Assembly: GCF_015706575.1 (NCBI RefSeq)
Contig: NW_024037069.1
Span: 37,779,315-37,843,314 of the forward strand
Origin: Patiria miniata
Lineage: Eukaryota; Echinodermata; Asteroidea; Valvatida; Asterinidae
Direction: 5' to 3'
DNA length: 64,000 nucleotides
The translations under genes were made by a program, and so were the position numbers. The notes below the pieces were generated by a model that saw nothing but the letters and a program-made list of their open reading frames with translations, was not told the origin of the DNA and did no database searches. Numbering within the stretch: the first letter of the stretch is position 1; each line of letters opens with the position of its first letter. Shown here piece after piece: positions 24,101 through 31,983 of the stretch.

Positions 24101-27100
24101 AGTATACCATTAAAGAATTAAACTCTATTGGCCTTTTTTTAATTTAATTATATTCTTACTGCCATGTGTCAAAATTTGAGTGTTTTATCAACATTTCTAT
24201 GATATCGCGTCCCAAACATAAGTACCATGAATTATTGTTCCGTCACCGTCACTACTAACACTTTTTTCCTTCCGAGCGTGAAGATTTTATGCGCAATTGT
24301 GCTGAAAGTAGGCCTATACATGTAAAAACAATTCTGTAATTTTACACAGATTTGTTTACAGATTCAAGCTGAAATTGATTTGTACATCAGTTTTAATATT
24401 TAAAACGACACTTTTCAAGTTTGCATTTAAATGCGATATACGGTACTGCTAAAACTACGGGAAATCTGAACAAGAGTAGCGCTAATCGTTATTCTTGGAG
24501 CCTAAAAGTGACCGTCATTTTACTTTTTTTATTGGCCAGCCGATTAACAGAGAATTTACCGTAAAATCGCGGAGATTTCAAGTACAGCAATCGGCATTAA
24601 TGTTACTTAAGTAAACAAAACGAGTAAATGTATATAACATAGTTGTGTTGTAATGACAACTTACGGATGAAGATCTGTTACAACTTTAGTGTAAAATTAT
24701 TTTACACAAAATGTCAAAACAAACTTGTGACGTGAGGTAAATAGAAAAAGCAAACCAGCAAATTCCTGGCGACACTGGTTCAAAACAAATTCTGTAAAAC
24801 TCTATAATATTTTTTACAGTGTAAGTCTATTTAATTTTAGGTACAATTATTAACTTCCCCGCGCTAGGAGCACCCTGAACACAAGCAATTATGTGGTCGG
24901 ACATTCAGTAATACAAATAACATCGTTATTTACAGTGAAAAAGTGAGAGTGATTGTAATATTGTTAACAAAGGTTATGATGCTATTTTCAGCACTGTCTT
25001 TGTGTGTATAACTTTAATGTCATCAACTGGTTCTTTGTAAACGTGGGAAGGATTCTTCAGTCCGTGTCACATTGAAACACTGAGGTACAATCAGGTTTCA
25101 TTAAACTGTGCATAATTTTATGCATGGGTCGAAAAAATAGTAATATACACATCGCCTTAACTTGGTTTTGCTTGCTTTCCGTCGGTAAAATTGTTAAGCA
25201 GATCACCTCAAAAAACCTAGGTTTACTACAAAATCACCTATTGGATTTGACTAGAAAACAGTCAGACTACAGCTAGGGTCAGGGTGCAGCGTTGACTATT
25301 TCAAGTCAAATTTAACTAGCGTGTTTTCAGAGTATCGAAGCAATCAGGTATTTGTTTTAAGATTTTAGGCTTTGCATGGTGGAGTATCAGTATCGGTATC
25401 GTTTCGGTTTGCGGTAACACCATGTGGTAATACTTACTGTCGCTTAGTAGATATTTTAGTTCTGAAAAGAACTTGTCCTGCTTATTAACAACTTTCGCTA
25501 AGTAGTTTTAGTTCTCCTGACGATGACTAGAGCAGGCTAGTCGAAGCCTTGAGACCAAAGACAAGTTCTTTTAGAACATAAAGCAGGACTGTTCTTATCA
25601 GAACTAAAACTACTTAGCGAAAGTTGATAATAAGCAGGACAAGTTCTTTTCAGAACTAAGTCTCAATCTGAGGAGAAGTTATTACCACATGGTGTTACCG
25701 CAAACCGAAACGAGGTATTTTCCTGTTGTCCAACCCCCCCCCCCCCCCCTCGTTTATCCATTGTCCCGAACTCATCTCCGGCACCCGCACAGCGCACGTC
25801 TGATGCAACACGTAAAGTACGACCAAGTTATTTTTTATTGCCAAATTTCCGCAAGTAGTAATTGCTTTTTGTTCTTCAAGAAGGCGATCAAAAGATCAAA
25901 CCAAATTAAACGAAATTTGCAGTGTAATTGGAAAAACAGTTAGCTTTTGACGTATCCTGTAACAAAAAAAAACAGCTGAATGATGACTTTTGAATAAATT
26001 CATACAACCGTCTATACGTCATAGGATGCTTTGAAATACATCTTTATAGCCATGGAAATCTAGATCTTTAATTGTCAGTATAAATTTGGTCTCGATCCCG
26101 AGACGAGCAAAATACGGTAACACACGAAGATGCAGCCGATGTAATGTCAAGTTTCAACACGCTCTACATGACACATTACCTGTTCTAGAACTCAAGTATA
26201 GGCCATATACATGTATAGCGCAGCAGTTGAAAATAAAGATTTGTTACTTGCTTTCAGACAATAATGATTAACGAAACACACACACACGCACAAATATTTA
26301 CTAACTGAAAAATACTGGCCTTTTATTTATACCAAACAAAATGTGAAATAAGTCTTTTTGGTAAAATCACATAAAATACCGTGCAAACGATTGTGAGAAT
26401 TTGTATTAGCGTAAATCCACAGAGTCAAGAAACATTAAAAAACAAACCAATAAAACAATTCAAAATGCAGGTAAAACCTTCATGTCAAGGACTCACGTAA
26501 TTCAAAAATTATCATATTTTCTGCAATCCTTTTGCAAAACAGCCCCCCGTGCATTTCGTTTTGAAAATTACAAATAAAACGGTCGTTTTCAAAGAAATCT
26601 ATTCAGTGCTTGCACGGCGCAATTTCAGTGATGCAAGTCTTCCCCATTCTGAAATGGCAACACAATAGCAGACTTGGATTCATGGATAATTCAGCCCACA
26701 AATGACCAGTTTATGGTGAATTTTAATCAACGGATGTAGTATATTCATGGAATATTCATGGTTTTAGGCCCGGGTACAGCAGGTTTGAAAGTGACGGCAC
26801 GTTTGGACAACACATAACAACCGTATTTATTATGTATTGGTCGAGTTGTTTAAGATTGGTATTAAACTCAATGACGCCACAGTTTTGTGAAGGAATCAAT
26901 AAAGTGGAAATCCTTTTCGAAAGCCTACTGTTTAAAAATGCACCAATAACAGTGGGGCATAATATGGGACAATTTGGAGGGAATTGTTCATTTGATGATA
27001 CAAGCATGGCATTATTTTGGTCAGATTATGTCATGGGAAATATATTTGGCTATTGGTCCGTCGCAGATTTGTCCTTTGAAAAAAATAAAGGTAGAATAAC

Positions 27101-28478
27101 AGGTGATTTTAAAATTTTCAAAAATGGCTGCCTTTGCTTGTTATCCTACCTATATTGTTTCAAAGGACAAATCTGCGATGGCCCTATAGCCAAATATCTT
27201 TCACATGACTTACACTGACTGCGTGCCAAATGACATGCTTGTATCATCACAGGCACAATCCCATCACTTTTTTTCAGTGCCGTAAGGGCTTCCTTATAAG
27301 AAGAGGAATTTAGCACTTTTGTGAATTAGTTTGTAGGCCAAAAACAATATTGCAACCGGCGAGCGAGACGTGATTGCTTGACGCGATAATTACGTCAATA
27401 TTTGCGACCGGAGAGCAAAACGTGATATTTTTGACGGGAATGTTGACGTCAATATTTGCGACCAAGGAGCGAGATGTGATATGGAGAAATTCCATGTGCC
27501 AAGAAATTAAAATAATAAATTTCAAATGTGCTGTACATCAAATAGTGCACACAGACTCATTTCTACTTCCCGCCCTTACAGGAAAGTTTCGGCCTATCAG
27601 CCTTTGTCTCAAACCGCATTTTTGTTATTCCCCCATCATGAATTGACTGGAAATCCGTATAAGAATGCTGAAATGAGTTAGGCCTACTATTTACTTTCCT
27701 AGGAGTTAAACTAGTGCGAAACGATTAAGAGGGAACATTGTAATGTTAGCTTGGAAATACTTTACTGGTGAGGTTTGCGGTAACACCATGTGGGATGATT
27801 TGGGTTTTTTTTAGAGGAAGTGTGGTTCTTAAAAGCACCGGACAATCGACGTTCCGATCAGTGTGCTCTGATTGTCTTCAGAGTATACTGATCGGAACTT
27901 CGAGTTTCACTACCAGCCGGTTCTTTTCGGAAACACACTTCTTCTTCTAAAAAAAGAGAAGAGATTATTCCACATGGTGTTAATACGGCTAACCTCATTA
28001 TAGTATATACTACCACGATGCATAGTTTCAAATCTTATTTACGAAAATAATTTGGGAAATAAAGATTACTTCAGTGGAAACTGGTGTGAAAAGTCACTCT
28101 ATTCGATCAAGCGAATAGTGTCAGTCGAATGAAGTAAATGACCACTTGATTAGAGTGTATTTTTACTTCTCGGAAATACGAGCGTAGGCCTATTCGAAGT
28201 TTGAAACTTACCCCAGTCCAATTCCACCTCATTTCCAAGCGGTAGTCGTCAAGAATTCCTTCCAAATCATTCACGTGGTTTATGGCTGTCTGTGTGATCC
28301 CTGGTAAAAGTGACAGATATGGGCTGTCTTTGAAACCGAAAAAGCCACCCATGTGCAGGGCAGTTTTTGGGCGGGAATCGGTAACATTTCGTGTGCTGCT
28401 GGACGTCGCCGACGCGCATACCAAGAGCATGCATATGGCGAGGTACAACGTGCGCACTGCATGCGTATGAGCAATCAT
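81..28478 (-). CDS. GABA-B receptor-like class C GPCR, extracellular domain, 3' end outside window
   Basis: Multi-exon gene on the minus strand, rebuilt from reading phase and GT/AG sites. The joined product starts with a signal peptide and runs through a periplasmic-binding-protein-like Venus-flytrap domain. In order it shows HVNxLEGILDDY, WNWTG, a MGLATHESLLDR segment matching the SSPxLSDR region of GABA-B receptors, KRMGWRRVAFIFEE (family: KKFGWxRVAI), LK|RQDARIIYLGFY (family: LKRQDARII), GAKYVWIAPYW, a TYDNAIATALAL segment (family: YDxxWxxAxAL) and DIKWKG at the end of the domain. The family binds GABA or related ligands at the cell surface and signals through Gi/o. The seven-helix part should lie left of base 81. 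Two first exons exist. The link between the exons at 3404-3630 and 2512-2736 is the only junction whose phase I could not reconcile. An orphan class C receptor is the alternative. Confidence 0.88.
778..907. repeat. TTAGGG interstitial telomere-like repeat inside a short inverted repeat
   Basis: TTAGGG units, some degenerate (TTAGATGG, TTCGGG), fill 805-883. They are bounded by CATAGGTATTG-type arms: ACCTATGTTC near 785-795 and its complement GAACATAGGT at 889-898. The hexamer is the telomere repeat of vertebrates and echinoderms. Confidence 0.8.
955..1560 (+). pseudogene. Decayed coding-like stretch, family not recognised
   Basis: Frame 955-1182 reads like protein (YMQVIVLYRKEPSS, IPVYWLDPSVVSHVLCTMD). 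A second stretch from ATG 1324 (MDIKLVGHQIELSSFKVQQE, LLAQLRLEIR) is broken by TGA at 1414-1416 and continues lysine-rich to a TAG near 1530. It could be an old retroelement or retrocopy remnant, or chance. Confidence 0.2.
1725..1788 (-). CDS. GABA-B-like receptor exon 8
   Basis: A 64-base exon between acceptor TCTGGACAG and donor GTAAGG. It begins in phase 0 and encodes GRVLLEDGQQTWAKVDVAQA plus Q, leaving one base. This matches GxVxFxxGxRxGxxxxxQxQ of the family. The one leftover base fits the phase-1 start of the exon at 81-164, so both neighbours support the call. Confidence 0.82.
1909..2030. mobile_element. Fragment of the GGTTTGCGGTAA... MITE family
   Basis: GGGTTTGCGGTAATATCATG, then CTGATCGGAACGTCGAGTTT and CCAACCGGTTCTTTTC, shared with the full element at 27768-27998. 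The right arm is missing or degraded. Confidence 0.6.
2512..2736 (-). CDS. GABA-B-like receptor exon 7
   Basis: Acceptor GTTTTAG precedes 2736 and donor GTATGG follows 2512; 75 codons, phase 0. It encodes KPLPEHYDYFNSLPVSFIAF, TYDNAIATALALNSSIADL and KLEDFTYSDEEMARVILNHA. The TYD followed by ALAL corresponds to the YDAIWALALAL stretch of GABA-B receptors, and the FTYSDE...VIL part to FNYTDxxLGRIIL. Confidence 0.88.
2795..3005 (+). repeat. GATCATTTGCA-ended dispersed repeat, 3' part
   Basis: Contains CGTGATCAAAAGGTTGTGCA and CCACTGAGCTGAAACTTCAA, the right half of the family. The left half is absent. The rest of this intron (3006-3403) shows nothing nameable. Confidence 0.6.
3404..3630 (-). 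CDS. GABA-B-like receptor exon 6 (3' boundary uncertain)
   Basis: Acceptor GCATGCAG precedes 3630. The frame reads AYLAEMTGAKYVWIAPYWAG, TVWWSNVSPSSIAPCSAEQF and onward to GDLSVLNYNGVVITSE. It matches the family segment AYKxGMYGxKYVWIxPGWYxxxWW. The frame stays open to 3400. Downstream GT sites near 3402 are phase 2, whereas the next exon needs phase 0; in-phase GTGGTG/GTGATT sites near 3432 are poor donors. The low end is therefore given only to the best-looking donor (GTAGAA). Confidence 0.78.
4146..4606. mobile_element. Inverted-repeat element starting TA-CAGGGTG
   Basis: Left arm (TTTCTCAAAAACTACTTAAC, CCATGGAAATCC, AGATCTAACAGA, ATGGGTTTTTCACC, AATGGGA) is repeated in reverse complement on the right. 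It occupies most of the receptor intron before exon 5. The TA-CAGGGTG start resembles the element at 40618. Confidence 0.7.
4750..4815 (-). CDS. GABA-B-like receptor exon 5 (22-codon exon)
   Basis: A 66-base exon that is easy to miss. Acceptor ATTAG precedes 4815 and donor GTAACG follows 4750; phase 0 both ends. It reads RQDARIIYLGFYKATTLR then LFCQ. The RQDARII motif and the FC before the next exon's AY are hallmarks of GABA-B receptor lobe 2 (family: LKRQDARIIVGxFYExxARxVFCEAY). Confidence 0.88.
4929..5310 (+). repeat. GATCATTTGCA-ended dispersed repeat, copy 1
   Basis: Shares ATAGGATCATTT, GTACTGGTACTAAACACC, CTGGCTTGCTGTCATTT, CGTGATCAAATGGTTGTGCA-like and CCACTGAGCTGAAACTT blocks with 30660-31030 and 56877-57262. 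Confidence 0.7.
5382..5489 (-). CDS. GABA-B-like receptor exon 4
   Basis: Acceptor TTTGCAG precedes 5489. The exon has 36 codons, phase 0 both ends, and encodes HMRDFREILEARDIQIVASE then RVKDIANLHLHLQSLK. It fills the position of the helix plus strand 'LxxxLxxAxIxIxxxxSFxxDPxxxxxxLK' of the family. The donor is a weak GTTCGA, but the following exon continues the family motif exactly (LK|RQDAR). Confidence 0.82.
6296..6463 (-). CDS. GABA-B-like receptor exon 3
   Basis: Acceptor TTGACAG precedes 6463 and donor GTAAGA follows 6296; 56 codons, phase 0 both ends. It encodes MGLATHESLLDR, YPYTVQAFPSNDAKLLAGAA and FFKRMGWRRVAFIFEE, the stretch at the lobe 1/lobe 2 hinge that reads SSPxLSDRxRFPTxFRTxPS and FGWxRVA in known GABA-B receptors. 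The first codon is ATG but it is internal, not a start. Confidence 0.9.
6953..7051. repeat. Perfect 45-bp hairpin with a nine-G loop
   Basis: Bases 6953-6997 and 7007-7051 are exact reverse complements (GGAATGCTGAGTCTACTGAA ... at the outer end, GGCGGCGGGGGAGG at the inner end). The loop is nine G. Confidence 0.95.
7561..7701 (-). CDS. GABA-B-like receptor exon 2
   Basis: Acceptor TTGTAG precedes base 7701 and donor GTGAGT follows base 7561. The 47 codons are phase 0 at both ends. The peptide begins AADPEEALRLLYTLVNEGPP and continues VVIASGPHHLSEA and VAARYNIVQ. It continues without a gap from WNWTG of either first exon and corresponds to the WNDTQCDPGxALRxLY region of GABA-B receptors. The usual cysteine before DP is absent. 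Confidence 0.87.
8525..8820 (+). repeat. Two-copy tandem duplication, 149-bp period
   Basis: TTTTATCTTTTCCCAGTTTA begins at 8525 and again at 8674. The copies share GATCCTCCAC, ATTCCTAGC, TGATGAGAATCGAT and GTTGATCAG. The period is not a multiple of three. Confidence 0.9.
9030..9486. mobile_element. piggyBac-like non-autonomous element (MITE)
   Basis: TTAA at 9026-9029 and 9487-9490 flank 16-bp perfect terminal inverted repeats CCCTAAAGGGGCCGGG. Subterminal GGCGGAATCCGCC palindromes lie near both ends. TTAA target sites and CCC-starting ends are typical of piggyBac. No transposase inside (457 bp). Confidence 0.82.
13600..13935 (-). repeat. TGACGTCA-rich repeat unit, inverted relict
   Basis: Reverse-complement copy of the unit found at 14640 and 15180: GTGACGTCACGATGACGTCA at the left, CCTATCCACAAAGTTTCATG in complement, and TGTGGTCTTGATG in complement near the right end. 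Confidence 0.8.
14488..15825. mobile_element. TIR element containing two tandem TGACGTCA-rich units
   Basis: Ends show AACTAGAGCTATGT...AACATAGGGCT on the left and the complement of AACTAGATTTATGT...AAACATAGGGCT on the right. Inside are two direct units of about 540 bp (from about 14640 and 15180), each with TGACGTCAC, ATGACGTCATC, ATTGTGGTCTTGATGTGCA, CTATCCAC and AACGTCATCGTGACGTCAC. Confidence 0.72.
16645..17000. repeat. Left array: about 17 units of 21-22 bp
   Basis: Unit CTTCGTTCGAACGAAAAAAAT or CTGCG variant. The core TTCGTTCGAACGAA is a palindrome. T variants dominate the outer units and G variants the inner units. The array is open in several frames on both strands only because the unit is 21 bp. 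Confidence 0.97.
17868..18255. repeat. Right array: 17 units plus one degenerate unit, inverted relative to left
   Basis: Unit CGTTCGAACGCAGATTTTTTT repeated with occasional 22-bp variants. Almost all units are the G variant in complement; the last outer unit is degenerate (TTTCTAACGAAG). Confidence 0.97.
19448..19745 (-). repeat. GATCATTTGCA-ended dispersed repeat, reverse copy
   Basis: Carries GATCACGAAACACGATTTTG, CAGTCAATTAATTGATCGTT and CTATAG near the end, the reverse complement of 30660-31030, diverged. Confidence 0.5.
20277..20552 (-). CDS. GABA-B-like receptor, first exon version B (signal peptide)
   Basis: ATG at 20552-20550 and 92 codons to the donor GTAAG (20276-20272). The signal peptide is hydrophobic (ALSLATLLVGLLARAVTS), followed by KTAVYMGAFFAF, AQTALDHVNSLEGILDDY and RWNWTG. 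It ends in phase 0 at exactly the same residue as version A. It is the copy nearest the shared downstream exons. The exon is GC-richer than the surrounding intron. Confidence 0.85.
20752..20793 (-). promoter_or_regulatory. Putative promoter of first exon B: conserved CCAAT block
   Basis: GGAAACAGCCAATGGAGATA (20768-20787), with CCAAT at 20776-20780, lies 220-230 bases upstream of the version B ATG and pairs with the block at 28677-28696. The CRE seen in copy A is degraded here (GGTAATTTTGG in place of CGTCATTTTCG). Confidence 0.42.
20950..21464. mobile_element. TTAA-flanked MITE with AGGGAATATACATCATTTGC ends, copy 1
   Basis: TTAA at 20946-20949 and 21465-21468. The ends are inverted repeats AGGGAAAATACATCATTTGC and AGGGAATATACATCATTTGC. 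It lies just upstream of the conserved block of receptor first exon B. Confidence 0.78.
21790..21850 (+). repeat. Short tandem duplication
   Basis: GAAGTGCATCATAG...GTTATAGTCCATCC occurs twice in a row. Confidence 0.8.
21861..22173 (+). mobile_element. tRNA-derived SINE
   Basis: A tRNA-like head has a B box GGTTCGAATCC (21907-21917) and an A-box-like GTGGCTTGTGCG. A body of about 230 bp follows, ending in an (ATT)n tail at 22155-22171. This is the usual layout of an RNA polymerase III SINE. Confidence 0.78.
22985..23365 (+). repeat. Dispersed repeat pair, copy 1 (other copy 33515-33870)
   Basis: Shares CCACATCGC, TACGCGC, TTAGCACT, CGCGCGAGGC, TGGCAAGAGG-like, TTGATGAACAAA, TGTGCTTGGCCGG and CCAGCTAGGGGCCTGGTCG blocks with the second copy. 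Confidence 0.75.
25401..25711. mobile_element. Near-complete palindromic MITE with GTTTCGGTTTGCGGTAACAC ends
   Basis: The ends GTTTCGGTTTGCGGTAACAC and its exact complement at 25692-25711 enclose nested inverted repeats (AGTTCTGAAAAGAACTTGTC, CTGCTTATTA, CTTTCGCTAAGTAGTTTTAG and complements). Same family as 27768-27998 and 1909-2030. Confidence 0.85.
27035..27205. mobile_element. Short hairpin MITE
   Basis: AAATATATTTGGCTATTGG.CC...GCAGATTTGTCCTTTGAAA (27038-27082) is repeated in complement at 27159-27204. Confidence 0.8.
27345..27485 (+). repeat. Imperfect tandem repeat, three units of about 50 bp
   Basis: Units carry GCGACCGGAGAGCAAAACGT-type blocks and ACGTCAATATTTGCGACC. Confidence 0.75.
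27768..27998. mobile_element. MITE with GAGGTTTGCGGTAACACCAT ends
   Basis: GAGGTTTGCGGTAACACCAT at the left; complement of GAGGTTAGCCGTATTAACAC at the right. Internal inverted ACGTTCCGATCAGT / ACTGATCGGAAC. Confidence 0.8.
28212..28478 (-). CDS. GABA-B-like receptor, first exon version A (signal peptide)
   Basis: Starts at ATG 28478-28476 and encodes 89 residues: a hydrophobic signal peptide (about residues 1-25, with LYLAICMLLVCASA), then a short variable stretch, then KTALHMGGFFGF, ITQTAINHVNDLEGILDDY and RWNWTG. The donor GTAAG (28211-28207) follows a complete codon, so the exon ends in phase 0, matching the exon at 7561-7701. It is a paralogue of the exon at 20277-20552 from the KTA motif onward; the signal peptides differ. 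No separate downstream exon set lies between the two copies, so it is either an alternative first exon or an orphaned duplicate. Confidence 0.82.
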
Positions 28479-28656
28479 GTTTTTTTGGCGTTTGGTCGAT
28501 ACCTATAGGCACTTGTGTGGCAATCGGACCTCACTTGATATGCACATCAGGTTGTGTGATGGGCCAAATATGTGATCTTCGCTTTTTGATAACGGCAAGA
28601 TAGCCGTTGCCGTGTTTCGGCGGGTTAGGCATTAGAAGTACTCGCCTTGGGACCCG

Positions 28657-28703
28657 TGACGTCATTTTCGTTACAAGGAAACAACCAATGGAAATAGAGA
28701 ACC
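28657..28703 (-). promoter_or_regulatory. Putative promoter of first exon A: CRE plus CCAAT block
   Basis: A perfect TGACGTCA (28657-28664) and a CCAAT box (28685-28689) lie about 180-210 bases upstream of the version A ATG. The block GGAAACAACCAATGGAAATA is almost the same as one at the same distance upstream of first exon B, so it was probably duplicated with the exon. The regulatory role is inferred from position and conservation. Confidence 0.45.
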
Positions 28704-28879
28704 GCCACGGAGGGTTCCACCCTGATAATGGCCGAGGGAAAATCGATAATTATCTGTTTCGTATGACATTGGCTTTATAGTAAGGTTTATGCGTGCTAGG
28801 GTCTAAAGTTGTATTTTTAGGGATCACTGTTATATCCCTTTGTATGTTAAAAGTTGCGTACTACGTGCTCTTCAAATTC

Positions 28880-29250
28880 GGGGTTTTTTTCCTCCGATTG
28901 ACTTTTTAAATTGTGCGTTTTATTTTAACGAAAACACTACTTTATACTGATTTTTGGGCGTCCTCAATCCTCTAAAAAAGGACTTTTAATTTTTCGCACA
29001 AAATGAACCCGTCCTGCAATAGTCAAATTATTATCTGGCAGCCAATTATTTGAATTTCGGGAATAAATAATTCAATTACTAAACAATAGTGGATTTTTTT
29101 TTCGTTCGATGTCTCATTCAAAAGTAACTTATTTTGTATAATTTTTGCTAGGAAATAAAGCAGTCTATTGACCAAAAAAAATCTATTTTTTGGAGGTGAA
29201 ACTCCAGAACGAGGAACACATCTTTAAAATGAAATTACCGGTGCGTAAAT
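28880..29250 (+). repeat. Three-copy dispersed repeat, copy 1
   Basis: Shares AAAACACTACTTTA, TTTTTGGGCGTC, CCTCTAAAAAAGG, AATAATTCAATTACTAAAC, TTCGTTCGATGTCTCATTCA and GGAGGTGAAACTC with 35700-36050; weaker match to 62110-62480. Confidence 0.8.
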
Positions 29251-30659
29251 TTAAAACGTATTGACCCTTTGCTTGTTTTGGCATTGTGTTCAGTTTCTTT
29301 TAAATTAAATCATGGCTTTTAGGTTGAACTGTTGTGCTTTGATGTGCCGACGGAGAAGGTTTGAACACCTTTTCGTGTCCCAAGCAATTGCAATGTGAAG
29401 TAAATTGGAGAAAAGAATCAAGAAAAATTGACAATTGTAGGAATGCTCAACCAAAAACGTTTGAATAGTGATATTAAATTACCATTGACGATGAGTGAAG
29501 CTGAACGAAACACATTGTATACAGACACAAAAGGGAACTTTTCTTTCCTATCTCTTTTTTACAAGATTCTTGTTAGACTTGACTGGAGTCGATTAGTGGC
29601 TGTCGGTGCTCGACAACCCCCCCCCCCCTCTTTTCCTGCATATATTCATGCGATCACACCCTAAAATCCTGTATCAGTCAACTCTGACGTGTTCAAATGC
29701 TGATAGATGTGAAACCAGCCGCACCCGTTCGATGTCTGCTGCCAACCGGCACGTCACTTTACGTTGTTCCTCAAAAAAAAAAACCTTGATGAGAGACTAC
29801 TCAGACTATACCTTCCACGATATACAGTGCATGGCCCCTCTCTACTATAGGGCTCCCGTTTTCTATGTCTCAACAATTAAACTTCTTTGACAAGTTGGAA
29901 GATGCAACACAAACGATTGAAGGAGAGTAGAGTACGGTCAATTTTAACTTAAAATTGACATATTTAGTCCGTCCCCCCCAAAATAATTTGTCTGCAAATT
30001 CATAAAGCATGTCTGTTATGCACCAATTTAATTGTGGGGGTTTGTTTTTGTATTTCTTCCAAAAATGATTGTACTATAAACGTGTCAAAACAAATTTCTC
30101 CATTTAAAAAGCAATTGACCGGCTAAAGTTCCCGTACCAAAAGACAAACTGAAACGCGGAAAACCTTTGAAATGCTTACCCAAAATTGATGTCAAACTTT
30201 TGGTGGACATTTCGAGACAATTTCGCTTGCTGACTTCCGTTCAGGATCCTGGTGGAGAGGGAATTCCAATACCTCCACCATTGAACAAAATGAGGAGAAA
30301 GCTGCCCGGCAGCCCTTGGCCGAGTCAACCAAACGAGTTTCGAACCGACACGAAGGTGTAAGGTTCAGGTGACTTGAGGGAAGTTCAAGCCGAAGACCGC
30401 TGTGTACTTGAGTGCATGACGCACGTGCAATATTAATTCATTAAGAGAAATACAGTGGTCTATATGCAATGAGGAAAAAAAGTGTTCACCGAGTTCAATT
30501 CACAAACCAAGCTCTAAGCACAACAATAAAGACATTTCTAAGACCAGTGTAGTCCTATTAATCAGCTTTTCGCCTATTCTTAGCTTTATCTGATCATACA
30601 ATCACGGGGCAATTTCCTGTACTGTATAAACGGTTCAATGACCGCCTAATAGGCTATTA

Positions 30660-31030
30660 TATATAGGATCATTTGCATTATCCCAATAGTAACCTACCGA
30701 CTTATTATCAAAAAAGAGTTAAAGATCATACTTGTACTAAAACACTGAAATTATTCCGTCTGGCTTGCTGTCATTTGAAAGAAATCAAGACATGTAAGTT
30801 ATTTCCAACGATCAGTCAGTTGACTTATTTTGGGAATAGTGAGTGCTGTTGAAGAAATCGTGTCTCGTGATCGAAAGGTTGTGCATGGTTTTTCACTGTT
30901 TTCTCGAAAACAGCAATATCCACTGAGCTGAAACTTCGACATATTAGGTTTTCAACAATCCTTGAGGATTTTGAGTGGTGTTATTATTGGAAACGAACCA
31001 AATGCATGAAAATTAAATGATCCTAATGCT
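30660..31030 (+). repeat. GATCATTTGCA-ended dispersed repeat, copy 2
   Basis: ATAGGATCATTTGCATTA at the left, AAATGATCCTAAT at the right, with the internal CTGGCTTGCTGTCATTTGAA and GATCGAAAGGTTGTGCATGG blocks. Confidence 0.8.
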
Positions 31031-31502
31031 TTTAAGTCCGCGGGAACGGACGAGGACCAACAGTGGGCCTCGGACACTAACACATCTCCTTGGTAACGCC
31101 TCTTTGCCTCGTTCCGGCTGGAATCTCCACTTAGCTCTTTGAATGTCAATTTTGATTTCTCATTTTCAAGGATGTCATTCCGCTTCAAATTACAAATTGT
31201 ACGACTGGATGGAGAGGTGTGTATGTGTGTCAACCAATATGGCAAGCGGTTGTTTGATGTTAATGACACCGTGTATACGCAAGAAAGCATGCATACTGTT
31301 TTATGATGTCTTGATATGTCCTTCTTTTTAATATTGCGTTAAAAAGCAAAGTGATGTCAGTGTTGCCTTAGCTAAACGCAGCCGACATAAACTTGTCCGG
31401 AGAAAAAAAAGTAAAAACATTGGAACAGATGTAATTGTTTAAGATTCATTTACATTTTCCCTTGAAAGCTTTTTCGTGTACAATAACTGACAAACGAGTT
31501 AA

Positions 31503-31983
31503 AGGGGCACCGAGTCTTGAAATCCTCAAATTTTTCGTGATTTGCATTGTTTAGTTATCCTATTTCAAACATCTGGTTGAAAGGAAACCAACCTAATGTC
31601 TTACCGTTCCCGAGAAAATACAAAAAAACCGGTTGTTTACATCGGACACGACTGAGTACGCGCACGTTTTTCATGTCGTATTCAGTCAATGTACCATACA
31701 CGTTATGTATATGTCACATAAATAACACACATTACCACTGCACAAAATGTGGTTTCCGACACTTCCGCAGAAGACGAACACTTTACAGCTGGAATCACAA
31801 CTAGCATGAACAGCCCGACTTGTTGGGGTCGTAAAAGTGGACCCCGAAAGTCGTTCTCGCACGCATAACACAAGAATAACACAAAAACGCCCAGTTATTT
31901 TAAATGTTCTTTCCGATTAACAGCATTTCGTTCAAAACGCGTTTTGTAGCCCAATTGGGCGCATTACAGGACGCAGGATCCCT
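31503..31983. mobile_element. TTAA-flanked repeat with AGGG ends, copy 1
   Basis: TTAA at 31499-31502 and 31984-31987, ends AGGGGCACC / complement AGGGATCC. The interior CATCTGGTTGAAAGGAAACC and CCTAATGTCTTACCGTTCC recurs at 45200-45660. Confidence 0.72.

Larger units (their letters stand above)
20553..28211. other. Region between the two first exons
   Basis: 7.7 kb with the exon B promoter block, a TTAA MITE, a SINE, repeats at 23.0 and 25.4 kb, and a hairpin element at 27.0 kb. 23.4-25.4 kb and 25.75-26.75 kb show nothing nameable. No other receptor exon was found here. Confidence 0.65.

Noticed and set aside
26832..27218. 128-codon plus-strand frame
   Set aside because: Overlaps the hairpin MITE at 27035-27205; composition not protein-like as a whole.
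30127..30363. Proline- and lysine-rich plus-strand frame ending in TAA, with AATAAA about 160 bases downstream
   Set aside because: Could be a terminal exon, but no strong acceptor and no upstream exon were seen; too weak to list.
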